DNA of 64,000 nt, from NCBI RefSeq assembly GCF_000317285.1, contig NZ_AJLN01000051.1, forward strand, positions 62,001-126,000, given 5' to 3'. Of the stretch, positions 43,162-52,928 are shown piece after piece (position 1 is the stretch's first letter; each line of letters begins with the position of its first letter). Origin of the DNA: Chlorogloeopsis fritschii PCC 6912 (lineage in GTDB: Bacteria; Cyanobacteriota; Cyanobacteriia; Cyanobacteriales; Nostocaceae). Under the pieces are notes generated by a model that saw nothing but the letters and a program-made list of their open reading frames with translations, made no database searches and was not told where the DNA came from. The position numbers were made by a program, and so were the translations under genes.

Positions 43162-43975
43162 GGTAAAAGCGTCAATTTTCAGCTTTAATATGATATGGGG
43201 CATACCCTAAAATTCTTTGAAATTTACTTAGGATTTGCTCCTTGTCATATTAATTTTATAAGTTAAACTACAAAAAATAATTTTTTAAAGCAACTAATTA
43301 AATCAAGAAAATTTTGTAAAATTTCTTCTTATTTCTTAGTTAATAACTCATCACTCTTCACGTTGTAGTTGTCATTAAATTTTAACTATTAAGTTAGATA
43401 TAAATAAATAAAATTTAAATTATTTTTAAATTACTAATGACCGATCACCTTTCTACACAAGAGTTTCAAACATAAATTTTACATAAATATACATTTATTT
43501 TTAACTACATCTGCTTACCTTATTATAATTAATCATAGCTATCTAAAAAATCAGCAAATTAGATTATTATTTAATTTTATCCAAACTAATTAGTTTTTGC
43601 ATTCTCATATAGTAAGTAATATATTTTTTAACAATGATTCATAACGAATTTTTATAAATTAAATAACATAAATTCAGACAAAAAATTTACATCAAAGTCG
43701 TAAATTGTATCATAGGGAACATTTTATGTTTTTAACTTACCCTTTAATTAAGTAAATATACTTTTGCAAGCAATTAAGCCCCATTTAAATAAACTGAAAA
43801 TTTGCCAATTGAGTTCTTAAAACAATCAAGTTTTTTAAATGCGTTTTCAAGATATTTTTAAATAAATTGAATTGAATAACAAAGCATTAGAAATACAGCA
43901 ATTGCTGAAACCTTTTATCTCCAAATCTTGACTTTAATATTTCAATAATCAAGCAAGGAACATGGTGCGATTACC
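43162..43975. other. AT-rich intergenic region before narB
   Basis: About 810 bases, strongly AT-rich, with no supported gene and no perfect GTA-N8-TAC. At the end a five-codon ATG frame (43962-43979) overlaps the narB start as ATGA. The length is unusual inside an otherwise compact gene set and suggests either a separate narB promoter or a decayed insertion. Confidence 0.45.
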
Positions 43976-46204
43976 ATGACTGAAATTACCAAAACTCTCT
44001 GTCCTTACTGTGGTGTCGGCTGTGGTCTAGAAGTCTCCCCACCAGCACAACCAGGCAAAGCAACTCATCGAGATAGTCAAGGAAATCCTGTTTGGCGGGT
44101 GCGGGGCGACAAAAGCCATCCATCCAGTCAAGGTATGGTTTGTGTCAAAGGTGCCACGATCGCCGAGTCTTTAGACAAAAACAGACTGCAATACCCGATG
44201 GTACGAGAGTCCTTGGATCGGGAGTTCCGGCGTGTCAGTTGGGAAGAAGCTTTTGATCTCATCACCAAGCGCATCCAAACCGTGCGTTTCACCCAGGGGC
44301 CAGAAGCCATATGTATGTATGGTTCCGGTCAATTTCAGACTGAAGATTACTACATAGCCCAGAAGCTTTTGAAAGGATGCTTAGGCAGCAATAATTTTGA
44401 TGCCAACTCTCGCCTATGTATGTCTAGCGCTGTGGCTGGGTACATCCAAAGCTTTGGTGCGGATGGGCCTCCTTGTTGTTATGAGGATTTGGAGTTAACT
44501 GACTGCGCCTTTTTAATTGGTACTAACACAGCGGAATGTCACCCCATCGTTTTCAACCGACTGGAGAAATACCACAAAAGGAATCGCAAAGTCAAAATGA
44601 TTGTGGTCGATCCCCGTCGCACACCCACCGCAGAAGCAGCCGATCTACATCTAGCGATTCGCCCCGGTACAGATATCGACTTGTTGAATGGCATTGCTCA
44701 CTTGTTAATGCGCTGGGGTCATATTGATGCTGGTTTTATTGATGAATGTACAAGTAACTTCTCTGCTTATGCTGAGGTAATTCGGCACTACTCTCCAGAG
44801 GTGGTAGCCCATCAATGCGGCATCAGCATTGAAGATTTAGAAACAGCAGCTAGGTACTGGGGTGAATCGCAGCGGGTACTTTCTCTGTGGTCAATGGGTG
44901 TGAATCAGTCCTCAGAAGGTACAGCGAAGGTGAGAACAATTATCAACCTGCATCTGATGACCGGACAAATCGGTAAGCCAGGAGCCGGGCCTTTTTCGCT
45001 CACAGGTCAGCCAAATGCCATGGGAGGAAGAGAAGCCGGGGGTTTAGCCCACTTGTTGCCTGGTTATCGATTGGTAAAAAATCCCCAGCACCGTGCCGAA
45101 GTTGAAGATGTTTGGGGACTGAAGCGAGGACAGATTTCACCTACTCCAGGCATGACCGCTTGGGACATGATTGTGGGGTTGGAAAACGGCTCTGTCGGCT
45201 TATTGTGGATTGCTGCTACCAATCCAGCGGTGAGTATGCCGGATTTGAAACGAACGAAAGCAGCGTTGATGCGATCGCCTTTTACCATTTACCAAGACGC
45301 CTATTACCCAACAGAAACAGCTGCCTACGCTCACGTCTTGTTGCCAGCAGCGCAATGGAGCGAGAAAACTGGCGTGATGACCAATTCTGAGCGAACAGTA
45401 ACACTGTGTCCAGCATTCCGCCGACCGCCAGGAGAAGCAAAACCAGATTGGGAAATTTTTGCCGAAGTTGGACGCAGGTTAGGTTTTGTGGGCGAGTTTG
45501 CCTTTGCTAACTCAGCAGAAGTTTACGCGGAGTTTGTTAAATTAACTCGCGATCGCCCTTGCGATATGACAGGGTTGAGCCACGAGCAATTACAGATCAA
45601 TGGCCCTACTCAATGGCCGCATCCGGAAGCAGGGACTAGGGAAGAATCTTCTACTAGCCCCCAGCCTCTAGCCTCTAGCCCCTCTGGTAAGCGCCTTTAC
45701 ACCGACTTGCGCTTTCACACTCCTGATGGACGTGCTCGGTTTGGAGCATATCACTCGCGAGGACTGGCGGAACCACCAGATCCCAATTATCCCTTTGTGC
45801 TGACGACTGGACGGCTTTACGGACATTGGCACACCCAAACACGCACCGGTCGAATTGAAAAAACTCGTCAAATGCACCCTGAACCGTTTATTGAAATTCA
45901 TCCCCGTGATGCCGCTGTTTTGGGAATTAGTGATAACCAATTTGTAGAAGTGCGATCGCGCCGCTCCAAAGCTAAGTTTCCAGCCAAAATTACTAAGGCG
46001 ATCGCTCCTGGTACGGTGTTTGTCCCTATGCATTGGGGGGCGCTGTGGGCAGACAATGCAGAAGCCAACGCTCTCACCCATCCAGAATCTTGCCCTGATT
46101 CCCTACAACCGGAATTAAAAGCCTGTGCGGTACAACTAGTACCAGCTACTGTTGAGCTAACAGTTGGGGAAATTTCACAGCGCGTTTATCAACAAATTTC
46201 TTGA
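43976..46204 (+). CDS. narB: ferredoxin-dependent assimilatory nitrate reductase
   Basis: A 742-residue molybdopterin oxidoreductase. The N-terminal [4Fe-4S] motif is CPYCGVGC with the fourth Cys in [13 protein letters not shown]. Molybdenum bis-MGD domains follow ([53 protein letters not shown]). The C-terminal dinucleotide-binding domain has [17 protein letters not shown] and FVPMHWG. It reduces nitrate to nitrite with reduced ferredoxin. Near residue 560 there is a Ser/Pro-rich stretch translated from heptad repeats. narM, needed for its maturation, lies two genes downstream. Confidence 0.96.
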   Translation: MTEITKTLCPYCGVGCGLEVSPPAQPGKATHRDSQGNPVWRVRGDKSHPSSQGMVCVKGATIAESLDKNRLQYPMVRESLDREFRRVSWEEAFDLITKRIQTVRFTQGPEAICMYGSGQFQTEDYYIAQKLLKGCLGSNNFDANSRLCMSSAVAGYIQSFGADGPPCCYEDLELTDCAFLIGTNTAECHPIVFNRLEKYHKRNRKVKMIVVDPRRTPTAEAADLHLAIRPGTDIDLLNGIAHLLMRWGHIDAGFIDECTSNFSAYAEVIRHYSPEVVAHQCGISIEDLETAARYWGESQRVLSLWSMGVNQSSEGTAKVRTIINLHLMTGQIGKPGAGPFSLTGQPNAMGGREAGGLAHLLPGYRLVKNPQHRAEVEDVWGLKRGQISPTPGMTAWDMIVGLENGSVGLLWIAATNPAVSMPDLKRTKAALMRSPFTIYQDAYYPTETAAYAHVLLPAAQWSEKTGVMTNSERTVTLCPAFRRPPGEAKPDWEIFAEVGRRLGFVGEFAFANSAEVYAEFVKLTRDRPCDMTGLSHEQLQINGPTQWPHPEAGTREESSTSPQPLASSPSGKRLYTDLRFHTPDGRARFGAYHSRGLAEPPDPNYPFVLTTGRLYGHWHTQTRTGRIEKTRQMHPEPFIEIHPRDAAVLGISDNQFVEVRSRRSKAKFPAKITKAIAPGTVFVPMHWGALWADNAEANALTHPESCPDSLQPELKACAVQLVPATVELTVGEISQRVYQQIS
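45632..45681 (+). repeat. heptad-repeat segment within narB
   Basis: GGGACTAGGGAA is followed after a few bases by CTAGCCC, CCAGCCT, CTAGCCT and CTAGCCC in tandem (45654-45681). GACTAGGGAA also occurs inside the nirA insertion. The G-rich and C-rich parts can pair into a hairpin. It encodes [19 protein letters not shown] between two conserved NarB blocks; the exact boundaries of an insertion are less certain than in nirA. Confidence 0.72.
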
Positions 46205-46469
46205 AGAAAGAACTCAGAATATTCGGGCTTCTGGCTTATTTTCGCTCACTTCTGCTACTAAACTTCTGGCATAAAAATTTTTACCTCACGCAGAGGAGCA
46301 GAGAAAGAGTTAAAAATCGAGACTTTGGCAAGAGGCAATCGCACTCTACTATTTTTTGCATAGCTACAAGCAAATTTCATGGTCTAGTAAAACGCCTATT
46401 AATGATAAGCTGCTAAAGGCACCCCTTCCAACTGAGTAAATATTTTCATTTAAAAACGGGGTCTAGCAG

Positions 46470-46922
46470 ATGCGGAAACTCTTTAAGCAAGTCAGAGAAA
46501 CTAGCAAAGATGAGAAGTTCATGCACCTCATTGAAAATATAGAGGTGCTGGTATCTAAAGTTCTCTCTCTTTTTATGGTGCTGGTAATTTTAACAGCGAT
46601 CGGAGATTTAGGTTTTTTTCTTTTTAAAGAGCTATTTACCGCGCCATACGGAAAATTCAATACCACATTATATAAAATATTTGGTTTATTTTTAAATATT
46701 TTAATAGCTTTAGAAATTTTAGAAAATATCACAGGTTATCTCAAAAAACACGTTCTGCAAGTAGAATTAGTAATCGTAACTTCATTGATAGCAGTGGCTC
46801 GTAAAATTATTATTCTTGACCTAGAGAAAGTATCAGGTGTTGATATTATTGGTCTAGGAGTAGCCATACTTGCTTTATCAATTAGTTATTGGATTATTCG
46901 TAGCACGAATGCCAGACATTAA
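46470..46922 (+). CDS. PsiE-like small membrane protein
   Basis: A 150-residue protein with four hydrophobic segments: VLSLFMVLVILTAIGDLGFF, IFGLFLNILIALEILENI, ELVIVTSLIAVARKIIIL and IIGLGVAILALSISYWII. The LALEILENITGY-type motif and overall layout match the phosphate-starvation-inducible PsiE family, whose function is unknown. It sits between narB and narM, an unexpected place for it; cotranscription with the nitrate genes is possible. Confidence 0.72.
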   Translation: MRKLFKQVRETSKDEKFMHLIENIEVLVSKVLSLFMVLVILTAIGDLGFFLFKELFTAPYGKFNTTLYKIFGLFLNILIALEILENITGYLKKHVLQVELVIVTSLIAVARKIIILDLEKVSGVDIIGLGVAILALSISYWIIRSTNARH

Positions 46923-46992
46923 TTTGCAAGGGCAAGTTGATTATATAAAAAGTCACTGTTACTTTTTACTAATTCTATTTTGTTTCTGGTTT

Positions 46993-47454
46993 ATGACAGA
47001 GTTTTTCCAATTTGAAGCAGATTTTGTTGAGTCCTTGCGCTGTATCCCCATGCAGGTACGTTGCAAACTAGATACTTGTGGAATTAAGCTGAAATTATCA
47101 GATTGGAACCACATGACTCAAGTGGAACGCCAAAATTTAGTTGAATTACCTTGCTCAACAGAATCTGAGATTCAAGCTTACCGAAAGTATATTCAAGATT
47201 TGATTTTACAACGCAATGGTACACCAGTGGGTGAATTGCCTATTGAGTCTCATCCTGCGTGGATGGATGCTCGGACTGTTCCAACGAGCGTTCATGAAAA
47301 AGCTCAGGAAGTAGGTATTATGATTACAACTGAACAATGGGCAAACTTAACTCCATTACAACGTTTTGCTTTGATTAAACTCAGCCGTTCTGGACACGAG
47401 AATAAAAATTTTGTACCTGCATTAAAGGAATTCAATCTGCTTGCAAAAGCATAG
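46993..47454 (+). CDS. narM: NarM, nitrate reductase-associated protein
   Basis: A 153-residue protein from the ATG at 46993. The open frame continues upstream to 46870, overlapping psiE, but the family begins at FFQFEADFVESLRCIPMQV, so the short form is chosen. VRCKLDTCGIKLKLSDWNHM and LVELPCSTESEIQAYRKY are family hallmarks. NarM is required in cyanobacteria for active nitrate reductase and binds NarB in Anabaena; it probably helps assemble the enzyme. Upstream of the ATG no ribosome site is obvious, so coupling with psiE may matter. Confidence 0.87.
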   Translation: MTEFFQFEADFVESLRCIPMQVRCKLDTCGIKLKLSDWNHMTQVERQNLVELPCSTESEIQAYRKYIQDLILQRNGTPVGELPIESHPAWMDARTVPTSVHEKAQEVGIMITTEQWANLTPLQRFALIKLSRSGHENKNFVPALKEFNLLAKA

Positions 47455-47606
47455 TTCAGAAATTAAAAATTTGCATAATTTAAATAAGTAGTAATTTACT
47501 TATAAATTAATAAAAAGCATATAAAAAATACACAAATATAGAAATACAAAGATAATATAACTTTTGTATCAGCAATTTTTTAGCATCAAATCGAGGACAT
47601 GAAAAT

Positions 47607-48209
47607 ATGGCTGCCAAGAAAATTCTGATGCTTGTTGGGGACTATGTAGAGGATTATGAGGTGATGGTTCCCTTCCAAGCGCTACAAATGGTAGGACACA
47701 CCATTCATGCTGTTTGCCCTGATAAAAAAGCAGGCGAACAAGTACGAACCGCAGTTCACGATTTTGAAGGCGACCAAACTTATAGTGAAAAACCCGGTCA
47801 TAACTTCACTTTAAATGCGACTTTTGCAGAAGTAAAAGCTGACACCTATGATGCTCTAGTTATTCCTGGAGGACGTGCACCAGAATATATCCGGTTGAAT
47901 CAAAAAGTATTAGAAATTACTCGTCACTTTGCCGAAGCGAACAAGCCGATCGCTGCGATTTGCCACGGTTTGCAAATCCTGGCGGCTGCGGATGTGCTGG
48001 TAGGAAAAAGCTGTACTGCCTATCCTGCCTGCGCTCCGGATGTTCGTCGTGCAGGTGGCACCTACGTAGAAATTCCAGCAAACGAGGCAATAGTTGATGG
48101 AAATTTGGTGACTGCCCCTGCTTGGCCTGCTCATCCTCGCTGGCTGGCAGAATTCCTCAAACTACTCGGCACGAAGATTGAGCATCTCGAAATGGCAGCA
48201 GTAAGTTAA
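47607..48209 (+). CDS. DJ-1/PfpI family protein
   Basis: A 200-residue flavodoxin-like protein. [26 protein letters not shown] opens the fold with the conserved Glu region. [16 protein letters not shown] holds the nucleophilic Cys on its elbow, with His next to it. [24 protein letters not shown] is the C-terminal family block. Members act as deglycases, proteases or stress proteins; the activity here cannot be chosen by sequence. It is monocistronic on the plus strand. Confidence 0.88.
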   Translation: MAAKKILMLVGDYVEDYEVMVPFQALQMVGHTIHAVCPDKKAGEQVRTAVHDFEGDQTYSEKPGHNFTLNATFAEVKADTYDALVIPGGRAPEYIRLNQKVLEITRHFAEANKPIAAICHGLQILAAADVLVGKSCTAYPACAPDVRRAGGTYVEIPANEAIVDGNLVTAPAWPAHPRWLAEFLKLLGTKIEHLEMAAVS

Positions 48210-48736
48210 GCAATTTTTGTAGGGTGGGCACTGTCCACAACGTCAAAATAAGGGTTGGAGGAAAGTTAGGCAGCCCACCTTACGGTTATTGAGAATAGCG
48301 CAACAAGATCTCAGATCGCCCATCTAAGGCTGCAAGCTCCTAAAATTAAAGGAACTGTATCGGCTATTACTGATACATTTCCTTGCTCACACTACAGTTT
48401 GCACCTGATACCAAGTTGCAATCATAGGTAGTATTTCTCCCCCAGCTTCCCCAGCTCCCCCTGCTTGCCAAAACTAATATGTTTGAACGCAACTAGGTAT
48501 GAACGGGGGAAAGGTTTAAGCCAATATCATAACTTTTAGTAGTAAACAGTTAACAAAAAGCAGAAACTGATAGTTAATAACCTTAATAACATTTTTATTT
48601 TGATTTCTTTAATTTCCATTTTCTCAACAGAGAGTAAAGCTATAGTTGTATTTAGCAACGCTGCTATTGATGTGGCTAGGGTTAAGTCCTACTGCCAATT
48701 ATTGTTTCGATATATTTATTACTACCCTGCAACTCA
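48210..48736. other. intergenic region with a dispersed inverted repeat
   Basis: GTAGGGTGGGCA at about 48221-48232 faces GCCCACCTTAC at about 48274-48284, a widespread type of Nostocales repeat, followed by TATCGG/TGATA hairpin sequence near 48360. No gene supported. The last 150 bases should hold the promoter of the FHA-PrsW gene. Confidence 0.5.
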
Positions 48737-50110
48737 ATGACGGGCAAAAACGCAAGACGAAATGCATTTCTGCGGCTAGTGTCTGGTAATGTAACAGCTT
48801 ACGGATCAGAATTTCGCTACTCGCTGTTTCCCAGTAAAGAAGTAGTAATTGGACGCGATCCCAGCTGTCAAGTTGTCTTAGATGCCATGATGTATCGCAT
48901 GGTATCTCGTCGTCATGCGGTGGTTCGTCCTCTCTCTTCATCAATCGATAGCGAATCTAACTGGGTTATTTGCGATCTCAATAGCGCCAATGGTACTTAT
49001 TTAAATGGACAACGCTTGCAAGGTTGTCAGCAATTAATGCCGGGCGATCGCATTACTCTTGGCTATGACGGGCCAGAATTTGTATTTGAGTACACAATTA
49101 ACCAGCAATATACTGTAATTTCATCTGTTTCTGACGCTACATCATTACCACCAGCAGGATATCAACCACCTACACTCCCTGATTCTTCAGTCAGTTTCAC
49201 ACAACTGTTTCCAATTATTTCTACTGGCAAAGACCTAACTCGTAAAGCTTATCTAATACCGGGAGTTCTCACGGTTGTCTTTGTTGTATTAATGTTTGCT
49301 ACCGTAGGCGATCCACAAGCGAACCAAGTTATTGTCGGATCTTATATTGCATTCGCTGCCTACTACTTTATTTACCAATTGTGTGGAAAGCGTAAGCCTT
49401 GGTGGGTTTTATTAGGTGCAGCACTGACAACAATCATCATTTTGCTCAGTCCGCTGTTAGATTTTTTTATCTTTATATTTCGCGGTATCCTGCCGGGAAA
49501 TTTGCCTTCAGATCAGGAATCTATTACCTTTACAGAATTGCTGATCCGCTACTTTTTTGGTGCGGGTTTGATGGAGGAATTGATCAAAGCATTACCTATA
49601 CTGTTAGCATATGCAATCGGTAAAGGAGTGCGATCGCCCTGGCGAGAAAGTGTCGGTGTCTGGGAGCCTTTGGATGGCATTCTTTTGGGAACCGCTTCTG
49701 CTGTAGGCTTTACCTTATTAGAAACACTAGGGCAGTATGTACCACAAATTACACAAAATGTTGCCATTCAAGCGGGAGATGGTGCCGGTCAATTGGCAGG
49801 ATTGCAACTGCTAATTCCTCGTATTTTAGGTTCTGTGGCAGGACATATGGCTTATAGTGGCTATCTCGGCTATTTTATTGGATTAGCTGTTCTCAAACCC
49901 AGAAAAAGCTGGCAAATATTGCTAATTGGCTACTTAACTGCTTCTGGACTCCATGCTTTATGGAACGCCACGGGAACTCTCAATGGCTTGTTATTGGTAG
50001 TTGTAGGTGTATTATCTTATGCCTTTTTGATGGCAGCAATTCTCAAGGCACGGGCACTATCACCCACACGCGAACACAATTTTGCTACTCGCTTTCTTGG
50101 CCCTAAGTAA
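48737..50110 (+). CDS. FHA domain fused to PrsW-type intramembrane protease
   Basis: A 457-residue fusion. Residues about 22-118 form an FHA domain (VVIGRDPSCQVVLDAMM, MVSRRHAVV, LNSANGTYLNGQRLQ), which binds phosphothreonine peptides. From about 175 a polytopic domain follows with PrsW signatures: GAGLMEELIKALPILLAY (the Glu-Glu motif), GILLGTASAVGFTLLETLGQY, AGHMAYSGYLGYFIG and ASGLHALWNATG. PrsW proteins cut membrane-bound anti-sigma factors in Bacillus. The fusion suggests a site-1-type protease controlled by threonine phosphorylation. It converges on the unknown gene of the CHAT/PP2C cluster. Confidence 0.85.
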   Translation: MTGKNARRNAFLRLVSGNVTAYGSEFRYSLFPSKEVVIGRDPSCQVVLDAMMYRMVSRRHAVVRPLSSSIDSESNWVICDLNSANGTYLNGQRLQGCQQLMPGDRITLGYDGPEFVFEYTINQQYTVISSVSDATSLPPAGYQPPTLPDSSVSFTQLFPIISTGKDLTRKAYLIPGVLTVVFVVLMFATVGDPQANQVIVGSYIAFAAYYFIYQLCGKRKPWWVLLGAALTTIIILLSPLLDFFIFIFRGILPGNLPSDQESITFTELLIRYFFGAGLMEELIKALPILLAYAIGKGVRSPWRESVGVWEPLDGILLGTASAVGFTLLETLGQYVPQITQNVAIQAGDGAGQLAGLQLLIPRILGSVAGHMAYSGYLGYFIGLAVLKPRKSWQILLIGYLTASGLHALWNATGTLNGLLLVVVGVLSYAFLMAAILKARALSPTREHNFATRFLGPK

Positions 50111-50376
50111 TTAGGTGACAGGGTAGAGGTTATAGAATACACTTTAGCGGCAGTAGCTTACCTACAAGTGACTAGTTTGTAGAAATAAATAATATTTTTT
50201 GTCTGTAGGTAGAGCGATGATAGAATTACCATCAAATTTTTTATACTAAAGAAAATGGCGCTTTTATAACTAGTAAATATGTTTCAAATAGCTACTGAAA
50301 GTAATACAAGCGCCACTTGCAGGCAGAACTACTGACCAAAAGAATGTAATTGATCCAGATATGGTGGAGTTTGAGT

Positions 50377-51021
50377 TTAGGCTTCTCCTTGAAGAGTGTT
50401 GATTTTGCGAAGTGCATAGTAAGCGATCGCCAAGCTAATTCTTGCTTGCTCGATTTCAGATAAATTTGTCCACTCGCCTTCGCCAACGTTATTAAATACA
50501 GTTTCTGCTGTTTTTTGTGGATCGTTGCTGCGCATGGCATAGGCATAAGGACGAGCTAGTACTAATAAATCCTCTTCTCCCCAACTAGGCAGTAAACTCT
50601 GAACACAATCCACTAACTGCTCTGCCATTGATTGCTTAGAGTTGATAATTTGAGCTGTTTTCTGAGCGATCGCCCTCAACCACTCTTGTGGTACACGTGC
50701 TGCAAAACTAGCTTGCAAACTCTCTTGAAGTTTAGCAGCTATGCTTTGATTCATGCTACAACCATATTTTTCTGTGCTAGCAGCCCACAGCGTATCTAGC
50801 TGGCTGTAAAAAGCTTGCGAGCGGACAGTAAGTTCATCTTCCAACACATCTTTGAGAGCAAACTGCTCTTCGAGTTGGATAAAATATTCTTCAGACTGCT
50901 CTTCGGATGGATTCCAAGGATAAGTAGCATCTTCAACTTGCAACAGAGCTTCTAAAAATTCTAAATGCATTTGAGATGGTAGGGTTTGGAAATCATCTGA
51001 GCCGTTGATTTTGTTATTCAT
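50377..51021 (-). CDS. unknown protein next to CHAT-FHA gene
   Basis: A 214-residue soluble, acidic, mostly helical protein from the ATG at 51021, which has GGGAGA a few bases upstream; the frame extends to 51153 but the extension has no ribosome site. No signal peptide, membrane segment or known motif was recognised. The C-terminal part (WTNLSEIEQARISLAIAYYALRKI) looks like a helical repeat. It lies about 150 bases downstream of the CHAT-FHA gene on the same strand and is probably cotranscribed, so it may be a partner or substrate. Confidence 0.7.
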   Translation of the reverse strand: MNNKINGSDDFQTLPSQMHLEFLEALLQVEDATYPWNPSEEQSEEYFIQLEEQFALKDVLEDELTVRSQAFYSQLDTLWAASTEKYGCSMNQSIAAKLQESLQASFAARVPQEWLRAIAQKTAQIINSKQSMAEQLVDCVQSLLPSWGEEDLLVLARPYAYAMRSNDPQKTAETVFNNVGEGEWTNLSEIEQARISLAIAYYALRKINTLQGEA

Positions 51022-51172
51022 GTGTCGTCTCCCAATCAATTGTTTTGTGGTATTTACAGCTACAACTGCTGGCACATAATTTCCGCACGGGAAATTTAAA
51101 TTTGTGAGATAAATCTGATATTTTCTGCTGGATACTACAACTGCAAATAACACGTTTTAAGTATTGAAAAGT

Positions 51173-52756
51173 TTAGGAGTCTTCGATTGTAAACTCCCAA
51201 GAATGACTTCTCATGCTACCAAACTTTAATTGCATCCCTGGTTCTAAGGGGACTTCCTGGCGATGGATTTGCTGCCAACCATTAGGGCGTAAAATCCAGG
51301 TTGTACCGTAGGTAGATTTTTCTTGTAGATAATAGGTTCGCACGGGAGTAGTTCCTGTGAAAGTATTCCGGCATAAGATTTCGGCATGACTTTTAGACAC
51401 CGATGGTTCGGGAATGACAATATCATTGTCTGCCGTGCGGCCGATCCGAGTCACACCACTTTGGAGTGTATAAGTATTACCAGCCGACTTTAACCAGGCA
51501 GCAGGAAATAAAGAGCCAATCCCAGGTATAGAAGTTTCTGGTAGTTCTGTAATTCCCTCCTCATAACTCCTGAGCAATTCACCATCAAATTCTGGGTGTA
51601 GATATAAAACCGGCAAAGTCCAAGCAGGTTGGTTGAATTTATAAACTGTTAATAGATGTTGCCTTGCCTCTGCGACAGCGTGATCTATTGGCAACCGCTT
51701 TCGTAAACCTTGGACAAAGGACTGAATAAACGAATGGCTTTCTTGATCGGCAATTTGATCTCGCATTCCCAAAACAGCGGGCACACCATTGCGAATCAGC
51801 ACCTCCGCCAAACTGCTGGAGGGTATAGCTTGCCCCTCAACAGCAGCAGGTTGCGCCCCCCAGCAAGCATTAAAAACAGCCAGCTTGACACCAGTATGAG
51901 TTAATACTTGCGCCAATTCCATACCGTTGAGACGCATTTCGGGGTGCAAAAATAGATATCCTCCATCAGGGCCTGGTAGACCATGCCCCGCGTAAAAGAA
52001 TATATTGTAAGCTGCTCTAGTTTCTAGCTCTTTAATTAACTGTTGTGGGGTTGGTTGCAAAAGTGTTTTGACAGTGCAAGGTGCGCATCCCTGAAAATTA
52101 CTGCCAAGCAGAGAGCCATTGGCAAGGGATTGCTCTAAAATCGCAGCTTCTTTGTCTAGCTGGAGTTTTTGGTTTTCATCTTCTCCCAAAACCAGCAAAA
52201 TATTTAAATCGCGGTCGGGACGTAAACGCGGTAGAGATTCAACTTCGCTTGTAGTACGACTAAATAAAATATTTTGGGACAGTGACATTGCCGACTGACC
52301 GGCTTCGCGTTGCATAATTTCCCAAGGCAAGGCAATTAACCTTGGATCGCGAATTTCCAGCCGAAAGCGCAAACGTGTATTCTGACCCATAGCGATACCA
52401 GAACTGCGTTCCAGACAGCCCAAGATCGGCCCGTCAAATACCCAGCGCCATAGGCTCATGCCTAAATATTGCATCAGACGACTGGTGTAATTGGTTGTCT
52501 GACTAGAACTAAGAGAAAGCAACTCGCTTGGGGGTATGTTTTGGGTTTGAGGTGTGACTCCAAAAGAAATGTCTAAGCGGCTATGAAGAGCAAACATTTG
52601 TTGCCACTCTTGCCATGCATGGGTTAAGCCCGGATGCCAAACGCAATCATGAATCACACGACCACTAGGATAAGGAGCTTCAAAAACGCAAATGGCGAAA
52701 TTGTCAGGGCCGGTATTGACAAGATGTGTAATCGCCAAGTTCAGAGATGGATTCAT
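51173..52756 (-). CDS. CHAT caspase-like protease domain protein with C-terminal FHA domain
   Basis: A 527-residue protein. The N-terminal region of about 190 residues includes LPWEIMQREAG, a common CHAT prelude. The CHAT peptidase core has the catalytic His at 258 (YAGHGL) and Cys at 298 (VFNACWGAQ). The sequence after it (IRNGVPAVLGMRDQIADQESHSFIQSF) is the family's conserved tail. Residues about 430-525 form an FHA domain (GRTADNDIVIPEPSVSKSHAEI). It would be a cytoplasmic caspase-like protease directed by phosphothreonine binding. A PP2C phosphatase gene lies 172 bases upstream on the same strand. Targets unknown. Confidence 0.87.
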   Translation of the reverse strand: MNPSLNLAITHLVNTGPDNFAICVFEAPYPSGRVIHDCVWHPGLTHAWQEWQQMFALHSRLDISFGVTPQTQNIPPSELLSLSSSQTTNYTSRLMQYLGMSLWRWVFDGPILGCLERSSGIAMGQNTRLRFRLEIRDPRLIALPWEIMQREAGQSAMSLSQNILFSRTTSEVESLPRLRPDRDLNILLVLGEDENQKLQLDKEAAILEQSLANGSLLGSNFQGCAPCTVKTLLQPTPQQLIKELETRAAYNIFFYAGHGLPGPDGGYLFLHPEMRLNGMELAQVLTHTGVKLAVFNACWGAQPAAVEGQAIPSSSLAEVLIRNGVPAVLGMRDQIADQESHSFIQSFVQGLRKRLPIDHAVAEARQHLLTVYKFNQPAWTLPVLYLHPEFDGELLRSYEEGITELPETSIPGIGSLFPAAWLKSAGNTYTLQSGVTRIGRTADNDIVIPEPSVSKSHAEILCRNTFTGTTPVRTYYLQEKSTYGTTWILRPNGWQQIHRQEVPLEPGMQLKFGSMRSHSWEFTIEDS

Positions 52757-52928
52757 TACATAAAAAGCGTAAGATGAAAAATTTCAAATAACTCAAATAA
52801 CAAATAATTATTTTATAAGGCAAAAATTTGTCTTATTTTAAGTTACTGATTTTAGCTTTTACTTATACAACTTTAGGCTTTTACTAGTTTATCGATTTTT
52901 GACTCACTGCTGTTAACAGAACTAGTAT

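Noticed and set aside
46201-46416. Open frame of 71 codons after narB
   Set aside because: It begins inside the narB stop region and runs through repeat-like sequence; the product has no family features.
46870-46992. N-terminal extension of NarM
   Set aside because: Overlaps psiE, has a hydrophobic run foreign to NarM, and the family starts at FFQFEADF.
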